Shown here piece after piece: positions 34,691-46,100 of a stretch of DNA of 64,000 bases. Origin of the DNA: Trebouxia sp. TZW2008 (Eukaryota; Chlorophyta; Trebouxiophyceae; Trebouxiales; Trebouxiaceae). The stretch lies in the NCBI GenBank assembly GCA_002118135.1, contig BDIU01000013.1:496001-560000 (forward strand), given 5' to 3'. The notes under the pieces were generated by a model. The model was not told the origin of the DNA and ran no database searches. It worked only from the letters and a program-made list of their open reading frames with translations. The position numbers and the translations under genes are program-made. The number at the start of each line of letters is the position of its first letter. Position 1 is the first letter of the stretch.

Positions 34691-37600
34691 CTATACAGCA
34701 GCCAGCTTTCTAAACTTGATGCGGGTAGGTTCAACTTTGCCTGATGTTTGCCGCCTGTAATCTACATACTCGCTGTATGACCCCTCATACCAAACAACCT
34801 CACTGTCACCCTCAAATGATAATATGTGCGTCGCTAGACGGTCCAGAAACCACCTGTCATGGGAAATGATCATTGAGCACCCGGCAAAACTGTCAATGGC
34901 CGACTCTAGGGCTCGCAGTGTGTCAACATCCAAATCGTTTGTTGGCTCATCAAGCAAAAGTAGATTGCCTGTTTGCTTCAACACCTGCACAGGAATGGCA
35001 GTGCTACATCAGCCAGTAGTGAAATTCTGTCTCATTGTGACTGCAGAGAGCTGAGAGCAGGCTAAACTTACATGATAGGGCTGAGCTGTGCAAGCCTAGT
35101 GTCAAAGACGTTTGTTTGATGGCCCTATGTGACGTCAACACAATGAAAACCAGTGCTGTGCGGCGGTATTTGAGTCAAATTCTCGGCAGAACAGCATCCA
35201 CCTGATCTGATGCTCACTGGTGGCTCAGCATACATGTCAAGCATGTAGCTGGCCATACAACATGTTGGTCACACAAACATACCCCTGACTGAAGCAGATG
35301 AATGAAATAGGCTGCAAAACACATTGCTAACTCTTGCCACACTGAGTACACATGACATGCATACCTTTACAAGCTGCAGCTGTGACTGAGCCCCAAAAAG
35401 TGTAATGACAGCAAGAGGCTACACAGAACGGATGTCAATGATTCTGAGAAGACATCACCGCTGCAGGCTGGAGCCTGTTATGCTCTCCTCCTGACAGCAC
35501 ATTGACGCACTTCTGTTGAACAAAGTGCTTGAGCTAAAAAAGTGCTATGGCTGCATAATGCTACAACAGAGTGCTGCAAATAAGCTGAAACTGTCTTGCT
35601 GCTGCTGCCCACAGATATTATCAATTCTGATGGCATAGACCTTTACTCAAAGGCTAAGAATACCTTTGCAAGCTGCAGTCTGTTGCGCTCTCCTCCTGAC
35701 AGTACGCTGACGCTCTTCTGTTGGTCAGCTCCCTTGAAGTTGAACCAGGACGCATACGCTCGCACAGCAATGCTGCGTCCTCCCAAGTCTATCTCCTCAG
35801 CCCCTTCAGCAATCTCTTCTATAACGCTCCTGCAGCAAGCCAATGTTGACTTTGCAAGTCTGTTGGTGAGCACCCTTGAAGTTGAACCAAGCGGCATACG
35901 CTCGTACAGCAATGCTGCGTCCGCCCAAGTTTATCTCCTCAGCACCTTCAGCAATCTCTTCTATAACGCTCCTGCAGCAGGACAATGTTGGGTTTGCAAG
36001 TCTGTTGGTCAGCTCCCATGAAATTGAACCAAGAGGCATATGCCCGCACAGCAATCCTGCGTCCTCCCAAGTCTGTTTCTTCAGCTCCTTCAGCAATCTC
36101 TTCTATTACACTCCTGCAGCAATACAATGTTGACTTTGCAAGTGTGTTGATGAGCAACCCTGAATTGAAACAACATATGCTCGCACAGCAAGGCTGCGCC
36201 CTCGCAAACCTATCTCCTCAGCCCCTTCAGCAATCTCTTCTAGAACGCTCCTGCAGCAAGCCAATGTTGACCTTGCAAGTCTGTTGGTAAGCACCCTTGA
36301 AGTTGCACCACGATGCGCGTGCTCGCACAGCAATGCTGCACCCAATCAGAGCATCTCTTCAGCTTTTTTGACAATCTCTTGTAAAACACTCCTGCAGCAG
36401 GCCAATGTTGGGTCTGCAAGTCTGTTGGTCAGCTGGGAAATTAACCAAGAGGCATATGCCCGCACAGCAATCCTGCGTCCTCCCAAAACTGTTTATTCAG
36501 CTCCTTCAGCAATCCCTTCTATTACACTCCTGCAGCAATTCAATGTTGACTTTGCAAGTCTGTTGATGAGCACCCCTGAATCGAACCAAGAGGCATATGC
36601 TCGCACAGCAAGGCTGCGCCCTCCCAAATCTATCTCCTCAGCTCTTTCAGCAGTCTCTTCTATCACTCTCCTGCAGCAGATTACTTTGAGCGTGCTATTT
36701 TGCTTTGAATGAAAAGGAAGCAAAGGAGAACATTGTAACTGCTGACAATGGCTGTACTTCTTCAGCTGTTCAGCGATCTCATCTATCAGACCCCTGCAAC
36801 AGATCAGCTTTGAGCCTGCAAATCATCTGCACATCATCTGCTAATCATGGCAAATCATCTGCAAATGGTCAGATCAGTCAAATCAGCAAGCTTGCTCCAA
36901 CACAAGCGAGCTGAAATATGGCTGACAGACAAAAATGCAAGCATAGCAAGGTAACTGTTTCATCTGTAATCCTCTGAGTAAGATTTGCCTTGTCTTCATG
37001 AAGCATTCTGCGACATTGCCAGCCTCCTCTCATCTTTGTGCCAAGTCATCTTGAGGTACTTCGCTGCTTCTGTATGCACCTAGCAGGATCACAGAATTTC
37101 ACAGACAAGCACGTAAATGCGATGATGATCGTATTTACCTGTCTGAACTGAGGTCTTCCCTGGATTGGTCCACGTACATGGTTTTCACAGTTTCACCAAT
37201 CTTGAGCTCGCCGCTATCGGGCTGCTCCTGGCCCATGAGCATGCGGAACAGGGTGGACTTGCCCGCCCCATTGGCCCCTATGATGCCTGCATTAGCACAT
37301 CGTAGTTCATTTCATTTTCATTCATTCTTGAAGTGTACTAGACAGGCTCAGCAGGCCAAGCTAGGTACATACTGGAGCAATCAACTGTCGCCAACCAATT
37401 TGGTCCTGTGCTATCCTGAACCATTTGAATTGAGCATGAAGGAAGGTGGGGTGCTCATGCAGGTTCGTTTGCCAAGTGTCTCCAACATCAACATTGCAGT
37501 TGCTTGCAGCACCCCACAAACGCCAAGGCAGATAGGCACAACAATGGTCATCACAACAACTTCCACAGCAGATATGCACAGGAACTGTCACTGCAAAGGC

Positions 37601-40600
37601 TGCCACGGCAGAAACGCACAACATTGTGTGTTGTGAAATGCAGCTTGCAGCACGTTCACGTTCCCTTTGGTTGCCACATTCCAACAGGCTTCTGCCCCAA
37701 AAGAGAGCAAATCATGCATTTCAGACCAACACTGAGACAAGAGATGCACAGGCAAGTTTTGTCACATGTCACATGTGTGACAGACCTACGGAGCTGCAGA
37801 CTTGAATTGAGCACAGGCAAATGGGCACAGCCTCAATCAGCATTGTTCCATGGGCAGCAGTCCAATGGGCAACAGCCAATGGTCTCACTCCAATGGGCAC
37901 TGTCTAATGGGCACTGTCTAATGGGCACGGGGTAATGGGCAATAGCCAATGGTCTTAGTCATTACTAATGGGGGCTGTCTTTTGGGCACCGTCCAAAGGG
38001 CACATTCAATTGGGAACAGTCCAACAAAAACAGTCCAAAGGGCATAGGTCAATGCATAGGGCCTACTGACTACACTGCCAGGAGGCACACTGAAGCTCAG
38101 ACCTTTGATGAGCACTCTGTCCCCATATGACTTGTTGAGGTTCATGACATCCAGCACATGTGTGCCTAGGCAAAGCGCCTGACACAGGACAGATGCAAAA
38201 GGACAGAGATTGCCATATGCTTCAGACAAGATGCCACCAGCTATGACAGACGTGGCATGGGCATGTTCCAATAGGCAGCACGTACCCACTACACTGCCGG
38301 GAGGCACACTGAAGCTCAGGTCTTTGATGAGCACTCTGTCTCCATACGATTTATTGAGATTGGTGACGTCCAGCACTTGTGTGCCTAGACGAGGCGCCTG
38401 TGGTATGGTAATGCTGTCCAACTGGGATGTTCGAGTATACTCAGACGCCTGTCACACAATGCAATGTAAATGTAAGATTCCAGATACTAGGGCCAAACAC
38501 CCACAACACCTTGCAGCAACACTACCACGTGCCTGTGGTAAGGTAATGCTGTCTGACTGTGATGTGCATGTGTACTCAGACGCCTATAACCCAACGTCAT
38601 CATCACCATCATCAGCATTGTCAACATCACTGTTTGCATGTTCCCTAGTGAGTTTCTGGAACCCTGCTGCTGTCACCCAATCCAATGTAATTGAGCCCTG
38701 CCTGCTGAAGCATCACACTAGCAGCAGTGTGCAACAGTAGTGCCATGCAACAAACGCATCATAGATACACCATACTGACGCGACATCCAACTGGATATCC
38801 TCAAGAGAAGATCCATGTGGTAGTCAATCATGTTGAGCTCAGTTCTGATGTGAAGACAGTGTCCTGTCCACCTTGTACAGGTCACTACAGCTTTCAATAC
38901 CAGGCCTAAAGGTTTTGGCGATGCATCAATATGAGAGAGTAGAAGCAGGCAATGCACGCAGTGCTGTACCTGTTGTGTGAGGTCTTCATATCTGCGCAGC
39001 CTGGCTTTGCCCTTCTTCTGCTGGCCTTTGGCATTGGTGTTCACCCAGTCCAGCTCTGCCGCAATGCTGCGCTGCAGACTGGCCTGCTGCCGCTGCTCTG
39101 TCTGCACCACATTACGGAGAGGAATTTTACTTTGAGCAAAGACAAGGTTTGGAAGGAGAGGATGAATGGTGATTATTACCAAGCAGGTGGGCAGATGGTC
39201 AGCCAGTTACAGCAATGCTGGTTGAAAGCAATGCTGTACTTATCAGCTTGAACAACATGGCAGCATGCTGCTGCCACGAACCCAAGCTGGCGAGGAAGCC
39301 CCTTTTCAGCTGCAGGCACTGTTTAGTCTGTGATCACTTTTCATGCGCATGACTTTGGCATCCAGTGTTGTCTACAACACCCTCATGCTTGACAGCCCAC
39401 AAAGTTTCCGCCTCTAGTTGCTTAGAACCCTGAGCCAATCTTGAGTAGTTGCAATGTCGAAGCAACCTTGTGCTGATGCTAGCACTTCAAGCAGTGATCA
39501 TTTGCCTTCTGGCCCCAATGACTGTTGTACAGAATGACTGCAAAACTTAATGAATGCATGCATGAATTATTGAATGCATACATTCATGAAGTGGCCCACC
39601 TCTAGTCGCTTGGACTTCGCCCTGAGCCACTCTGAGTAGTTGCCCTGGAAAGGGATGCCCTGCCCCCGGTCCAACTCCAGAATCCAGCCTGCCACTTTGT
39701 CCAGGAAGTAGCGGTCGTGGGTCACTGCTACCACTGTACCCTTGAACTCTGTGCCAACACGCAACACTCAAGTCTTTGTGACATGCCTAGACGTTTGTTA
39801 TCCCCATCACAGGACAAAATAACAACAACAGAAAACTCAAAGTGGCACATGTAGGTGTTGGCAATGAGTGCATCACATGCGACAGGAGACTCACCCTTTC
39901 ACAGGCAGGGTCAGGATGAGAGCATTTGATTCTGCAACACTTAGCAGCTGGAATGGAGGTTCTTGACTCCTTGCATCTGTCTATTTCAATGCAAGACTTG
40001 AGTGTATTGCTATTGAAAGTAGCCATCAATCACAAGCTGCTGACGTCAAAGTGGTTGGTGTTAACTGCTAGAAAGGGCTCCAGCCAGGCAATAGAATCAG
40101 CGCCAAGGCAGGTTTTAGCTACCTGCCTTGAAGCATTCTGACCTAGGCTTCCTGAACAAGTTTAGATTTACTATGCACCTGCCAGGAAGCGCTCGCACCA
40201 GGCAAAAGAGTAAGCGCTGAGATGACTGATGGCTACCTGCTGGTTTGTGCTGGAAGCACAGAGTTATGCATCATCATAACAGGCGCTGGCTATCTGCCAA
40301 ATAGCAAGTGCAATCATTGAAACACACCTGCCAAGAAGCGCTCTAGCCAGGCAACAGAGTCTGCATCAAGGTGATTGGTAGGCTCATCCAACAACAGCAC
40401 CTGGGGCCTTTCCAGCAGCAGCCTAGCAAGAGCCACCCGCCGTACCTCACCCCCACTCAATGTCCCCACCTTGCTGTCACCTGCAAAGCCAACACATGAG
40501 CAATTACTTTCTGCTTGGTTCCAGCTCCTCACCCTGCCGTTAGCTGCCATGTTCCGGTGCTTTTTCAAGAAGTAGGAACCACCAGTTTCATCCACGCAAA

Positions 40601-42803
40601 TGCCTTGTCAAGTCACCATTCTAGATAAATACGCAGAAACAGCACCTCGCCCCCACTCAATGTTTTGCCTTGCTGTGACCTGCCAAGCCACCTATCTGCC
40701 TGGAAAAAGTCAGCCAACAGCACTGGCAAAAGCAGCATGGGGGCTAGAGAGGGGTCGAAAGGGGTTTCACCTGGGGGGCCATTTAAACATATTCCTGATG
40801 CAGTCCAGCTGTCTCTTTTGAGCAGTCAACTCAACGTGCAGGGCAACAGAACAGGCAAAAGCAGCACAGATGAGCCGGGGTAGTGCAAGGCGCTTGCCTG
40901 GGGGGCGTCTGAGGGCATGCATCGCTTGGTCCAGCTGTCTCTTTGGACATTTGACTTAACATGCAGGGCAACAGACAGGCCAGAACAGCATAGGGGTTGA
41001 GGATGGGGGTTTGTGGGCTCGCCTGAGGGCCATCTGAGCGCATTCATAGCTCACGCTGAGATGCCTGTCAACACAGATAGCATCAAACGGCAGGACAGAC
41101 AGAAGCACATGGGGATGGGGAGGGCGGGAGTAAAGTGGGCTTGCCTGGGGGACATCTGAGGGCGTCCATGGCGCGGTCCAGCTGACGGTCTAGCTCCCAG
41201 CCCTCAATGGCATCAATGGCGCTCTGCAGCTTGTCCATGCGGCTCAGCAACGAGTCGTAATCATCTCCACCCTCAGCCATTTTCATGCTCACCTGTTGGG
41301 ATCAATGCAAGCATACTTGAATGCAATTGATCTTTGAATACTCAGCGCATGTCATCACACTCAGTTGAGTGATTGCACAGCTTGGGATCACTGGCTGAAT
41401 ATGAGAGTTGCTGCAGTCGGACCAATAGGTAGCACAACACAAGCAGAAGGCTGACATCGCAGAGTGATTGCAAAGCTACCACAGAAGGGAGACAAACAAG
41501 ATCCATTTGCTGAGTCTCCCTACAATGATCATGTGGTGGCTTGTGTTTGGCTGGAATACATACTGAGATGAGGACGCTGCTTTGTCAACAGCACAGGCAT
41601 GTCGTGTGGGGAGATGAATGCTGCATTTGCGCATGTACAAACAAGGTGCTTGCCTCTTCAAACTCTTTGAGCATGGCCCTTGTATCATTGAATGCAGGTT
41701 GAATGTTTTCCAGGACTGTGCTGCTCATATCTAGCTCAGGCTCTTGCTGCAAATAGCCGATCTTGATCCCAGGGCTCAGCTGTAGTTTGCCCTCATACTC
41801 CTCATCTTGTCCAGCCAAAATGCGCATCAAAGAACTCTTGCCAGCACCTATCGCAAGCGATGTTTTAGCAAAGTTTGCAACTCAGCTTGCAATCGTGTGC
41901 TGCCAAATTGCTCAATGCCTTGAGTCAGCCAAAATATACATCAGAGAACAAGTGTCAGCACCTACGCAAAGCAAAGTTGCAGCTGTGACTACACGGCCAT
42001 GTACGTGTCGCCGCCTTGCTGATGTCATCAGGGAATCAGCTGATCATGACTTATCCACAAGTACAGTGTGTGCGCATGACCTGTGATGCTTGCTCATGCC
42101 TGTTCAAGGAGGTGTTGCGGTCATGAGACACATGAACTGACTATGTGCAAATACATGCCAAACAAATGTCAGAGCACGCCCCTTGTGCATACATGCATAC
42201 ACATATATTGCACAGGCAGTCTGATAGAATAGAAGGAAGCATGAATGCATACCGTTCTGACCCAGAAATCCAATCTTGGCACCAAGATACATGGCCAAGC
42301 CAACATTCTTGAGAATTTGTTTGCCATTAGGGGCTATCTTTGTTGCTCTGTCCAGTGACAAGATAACATCTCTGGTCTCCTCAGCATAGGCAGATCTGCA
42401 ACTCAGTCAAATGGAGTTGCTGTGCACGACGCGAAGTCAGCTGAGCGTGGTGAAGCAGGACGTGTACCCCTCACGAACATCTCCAGCACTCTTGTAGTTG
42501 GGATGACTGTTGCTAGGAGGCTTGCCAGCACTTTTGCCACCACCACCTTTGTTTGGTGGAGCACCTTTGTTGCCTTTGACACGCTTGGCTGCTCTGCATG
42601 TTCTCAAGGACCATCAATATCACACCGTTCGCGAGGCTGGCGACCTGTGCGCAGCTGATCAGCAGTGCCGGAACGTACCTCACGATTGGCGCAACGCGAG
42701 TCCGTAGCTGTCCTGGCTGAGACGGGAGCAGCACGCTCCGCCCACAACCGCATCTGTGCTGACCAGAACCTAGCGAAGTCGTCCCTGATATCGCGTTCAG
42801 CAT
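34691..42803 (-). CDS. ettA: EttA-type ABC-F translation factor, organelle-targeted
   Basis: ABC-F ATPase of the bacterial EttA type, which gates the ribosomal E site; here probably for plastid or mitochondrial ribosomes. Minus-strand exons: 42803-42679 (basic Ser/Arg transit-like leader), 42593 to about 42450 (Gly/Lys linker), 42395-42253 (Walker A start, IGFLGQNG), 41847-41654 ([18 protein letters not shown]), 41292-41145, 40480-40328 ([35 protein letters not shown]), 39748-39600 ([20 protein letters not shown]), 39101-38970 ([17 protein letters not shown]), 38448-38286 ([19 protein letters not shown]), 37286-37139 ([16 protein letters not shown]), 35829-35664 ([25 protein letters not shown]), 34984-34691 ([38 protein letters not shown], ends KLAAV, TAG). 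Both nucleotide-binding domains are complete. Two introns use GC donors (after 41654 and 41145). Many exons have decayed tandem copies in the introns. Identity is firm; linker exons are approximate. Confidence 0.92.
35664..36700 (-). repeat. seven-copy tandem array of one ABC-F exon
   Basis: The exon coding [18 protein letters not shown], then [15 protein letters not shown], recurs seven times. The unit boundary CTGTTGGT (or variants) lies at 35718, 35860, 36002, 36144, 36281, 36422 and 36560, giving a period of 137-142 bp. Only the copy nearest the 3' end of the gene (35829-35664) continues into LSGGERNR. The others skip that segment and run straight into TTGCAAAG. Several copies keep acceptor and frame. 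A much diverged eighth piece lies near 36745-36800 (IDEIAEQL). Confidence 0.93.
37302..37386 (-). repeat. dispersed ~80-bp repeat, copy A
   Basis: The reverse strand reads GACAGTTGATTGCT, TACCTAGCTTGGCCTGCTGA, GCCTGTCTAG, then GAATGAATGAAAATGAAATG. It matches copy C at 55134 along its whole length and copy B at 48055 in its central part. It has the look of a short interspersed element with a GAAT-rich tail. Confidence 0.7.
37826..38060. repeat. minisatellite of ~15-16 bp units
   Basis: Variants of TCCAATGGGCACTG / TCTAATGGGCACTG recur about a dozen times in an ABC-F intron, decaying toward 38050. Confidence 0.8.
38067..38178 (-). repeat. duplicate of the ABC-F exon before the second Walker A
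   Basis: Reads [19 protein letters not shown] and [14 protein letters not shown], closely matching exon 38448-38286. It keeps a CAG acceptor at 38179-38181 and a possible GTAGGC donor at 38066 in the same phase. It could be a mutually exclusive exon or a recent dead copy. Confidence 0.82.
38523..38590 (-). repeat. partial copy of the 5' end of ABC-F exon 38448-38286
   Basis: The segment repeats the exon start (GCGTCTGAGTA, then GACAGCATTACC, then CCACAGGC) with several changes, upstream of the real exon in transcript order. Confidence 0.75.
39380..39440 (-). repeat. decayed copy of the [14 protein letters not shown] exon end
   Basis: CCGCCTCTAGTTGCTTAGAA and CCCTGAGCCAATCTTGAGTA at about 39409-39450 mirror 39598-39645 in the intact exon. 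The copy lies downstream in transcript order. Confidence 0.65.
40075..40260 (-). repeat. two decayed copies of the [15 protein letters not shown] exon end
   Basis: At about 40170-40230 the minus strand reads a damaged version ([11 protein letters not shown]), and at 40078-40110 a second one (GADSIAWLE). The intact exon ends at 40328, so both copies lie downstream, in the next intron. Confidence 0.75.
40640..41047 (-). repeat. exon-edge copies flanking the ABC-F LSGGE exon
   Basis: 40640-40690 repeats the 5' start of exon 40480-40328 (CCCCCACTCAATGT, TTGCTGTGACCTGC) upstream of it. 40740-41047 holds about three ~120-130 bp units that repeat the 3' end of exon 41292-41145 (MDALRCPP plus donor and intron), each with GTCCAGCTGTCT-like and GCAGGGCAACAGA-like motifs. 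Confidence 0.75.
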
Positions 42804-43113
42804 GGCCGATAGGTCAAGTCTTCAGGTGTGACTGGCGAAACACGCTGGCAGGCCCAGCCCACGCCTCAGCTAGTCGATGAGTCTACGGGCGAGTCACAAG
42901 CTTGACCGAACGCACACTTAGCTTGCCTAGCTGCGCATCACTTGTTCAGACTTTGCAGATGTCGCTGCTATAAGATTAGTCAGAAGTAGTCATAACAACA
43001 ACCCTGTCAACAAGTCTCAGCAATGCCTGCAAGGCTGAAGCGAAGCCTGCCGGCACTTGGGATCAACAAGGTTTAGCTGCATAGCGGCCAAAGCTGCACA
43101 GGCTGTTGGCCGC
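42804..43113. promoter_or_regulatory. divergent promoter of ABC-F and ARMC9 genes
   Basis: About 310 bp between outward-facing starts at 42803 (-) and 43114 (+). No specific element can be named. Confidence 0.4.
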
Positions 43114-46100
43114 ATGAGCGAGCCACCGACTCGTGACGTCTTTCGTGACATCTGTGCCTGTCTCATCCAGTTTCTCAAACACGAGCAGTTTGAAGTCACG
43201 CTTGAGGTAAGCAACGCGCAATTTGAGCACCAATCGGACTCGCATCGACGCACGCAGATGCACAAATGGTCCATGCTTGCAGGCCTTCATCAGTGAGCTG
43301 CAAAGTAGGGGTGTCAACTCAGGGCCCGTTCTGCACCTCAAGCGCTCTAGTTCCACTTGCCGCCAGGAAGACGCTCAGCTGGTATGAATTTAACATAAGC
43401 TAAAAAGTGCATTTCAGCTCATGTTGCCCACCAGTCCTCTGAAGTTACCTGCGTTGCAGCTGAAGTACTTTGATCAAGGGAACAGAGAAGGCTTCTTAGG
43501 ATTATGGCAGCAGTATCTGCCTCAGCTGTTGCAGTCAGACTGCATTGAGAAGGTGGTCACACCTTACTTTCAGCTGCAGCTCAGCTACAATGCAAAATGC
43601 TGAAACTTGCTCTGTGCTGCAGCTTGAATTTCAAACAGAAGTATATTTTGCGGTCTTCCCAGCGCTTGTAGGTATGCACTGAGTTGCTGTTTGACTTGCA
43701 CCTGTGTCGCACCTGCAGCATGGCATTATTGGAATCTTATCCTTTCAGGATCACTCAAAGCGTCCTCACTGTTTGTTGCTATCCATATGCTGAAGCTGCC
43801 TGCCATGACAGCCTCATATCAAAGCGGTTTGCACTGCCTCTTTTATTCTGCTTTGCAGCATAGACCCGCACATTGTAGATTTGTGTCGCATTAACGTTGC
43901 ATTTGTGCAACATTGGCATGACATGCAGCATATCAGCTCACAAGCTGCAAAGCTGCAAGTTTGCTAAGCTGCCAACCCAGCCAGGTCAATTACGCATCAT
44001 CAGGGTTGTCATCATGTCTTTTGATAGACATGCTTGCAAAAAGATCCTATGACCCAACAAGGTGCACACAGAAGCAAAGAGGTGCGTCCAAACACCTCTG
44101 TCAACATGCACAGGATAGCCAGTTGCTTAGTGACTATACGTATCTAGCAAGGCCACTGAGCTAACTAGCATGCGCTTCTGTGTATGTATGTACAGGACAG
44201 TCTGATGGCCAAGCTCTGGCTCATTCCTTGGCAGCCTTCAAACAGTATCTGGACATGAGTGGCTCTCTGTTAGCTTCCAACCCCCAGCTGTTGACATACT
44301 ACGCCCTGCCATATGTTAGAAACCCCCAAAGCCACCCCTCCTTCAGACATATCTTCACCCCTGGCTTTGCATCAGACTTACGCCAGCAGCTCAGCACTGC
44401 CTTACAGACTGTCCCTGCTGAGCTGCCACTGCCTAGGTTGTACACCATGTACGCCCAAGCAGCACATGTGCAAGCTTCAGGGGGTGCTCACCCATCAGGG
44501 GCTGTGCGGCTTACGCCCTCAGGGTCAAGACAGCACCCCTTTACTGTTGACACAGCCAACAGCAGCCTTGCTGGAGTACAGCAGGCACTCAGCAGGCCAG
44601 TCAGTAGTCAGCAAGGCATCAAGGGTGCCTGTGTCAATGGGCCAGTCAGCGGGCAGCAAGGCAGAAATGGAATGTCCTTTGCAAAAGGACCCTCTCAAGG
44701 AGCTCCAAAAGGGGACAGCCGGCCCACTAGTGCTGTGCCGATTGGGAGCCAGAAGAGCGATAGCCGCCCCATCAGCGCTGTGCTGAATGGGGACCAGACA
44801 GGCAGTCTTCAATCCACTGGTGCTCTGCTGAATGGGAGCCAGAAAGTAGACAGCCGACCCATTAGCGCTTTGCTGAATGGCAGCAAGGAGTTAGCTGATT
44901 TGGTGTCTGCCTCCAAGCCACGCTATGCTGATCAGTTGCAAGCGCCCTCGCTTGAGCCATCAGCTGAGATCGTACAAGGTGAGTGTGGCAGCTTGCGTGA
45001 AAGGGCCGCTGCTGCTGCTGTGCTGTTGCTGCATTGTTGCAGTGATCAAGCTCATCGTTGCTGTTGCTGCTGCCGCTGTTGCTGTTTCCAGCAATTTGTG
45101 AGGCTCACTAGGCTGAGGTCAACATCTGTCAGCAACATGCACATCATTGAACCATGCCTTGCCAGCTGCTGTTGCTGATGCTGCATTGGTGCAGTGATCA
45201 AGCTCACAGCTGCTGCTGCTGCTGCTACTTCTAGCAATTTGTGAGGCTGAATTGGCTGGTGTCAATATCTGTCGGCAACGTGCACGACATTGAAAGCATC
45301 CCATGCCACAATGCATCCTACCCAGGTCCTTGGATTTGCTCAGCTTGCATGCAAGCACGTCATGCAATGTTATGTTGCAGTGGTGCATTCTGAGGTGCCT
45401 GATGGCGTCAGTGCAGAGCCATCCTATGCTGAAGACGCCACCTACCTGCCTCAGCCAAGTCTACTGACAGACTTTGACCAGACCCCAGGCACAAGCATTG
45501 ACGGAAGCAAGCTGTTCCCGCAGCACTTTAGCCCATCAGTCACTTCTCCCAAAGGCAACAGGCTTACAGCAAATCAAGCAAGCATGGGGTCGTCAGTCTT
45601 TCAGCATGATGCAGCATCTGTCAGCAGCTCTGCAGACAATCATGGAGCAGGCAATGATGCTGCCACTGCTGCTGGCATGCACACCGCACTTCCAGACAGC
45701 AGTGCAGCAGCAGATGTGGAAAGCTGTCTTCCAAGCTCTGTTCAGGTCAGTTAGTCACCATACAGTATGCTCAATACATAACACTCAACACGCAATACTC
45801 AATTCTTGACACGCAACACGAAGTGTTTTGATGGTGTGCATTACAGAGACGAAGTGCAAATTGCAAAATGCGCAGCAAATAACATGCAATGCCCAAGTGA
45901 TCTAAAATTCCAGTCAATTGAACCACAAGTATGGTGATTCACTGGTTCAGGTTGACCATGGCATCTCATCAGTTGGCGTCAGGTCTCTGGACGCAGGTCA
46001 AGCAGAGGCTACAGAGGGGTCAGCTTCTCCTGTGACTGGACAGCAACCACTGCAAGCCAGCACCAACAGCATGGGCAGCAAAAGCAGGCTTGCAAAGTTG

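Noticed and set aside
35664..36700. Regular repeats resembling a CRISPR array
   Set aside because: The whole unit, not just a short repeat, is conserved, it translates to an ABC-F exon in phase, and the host is eukaryotic.
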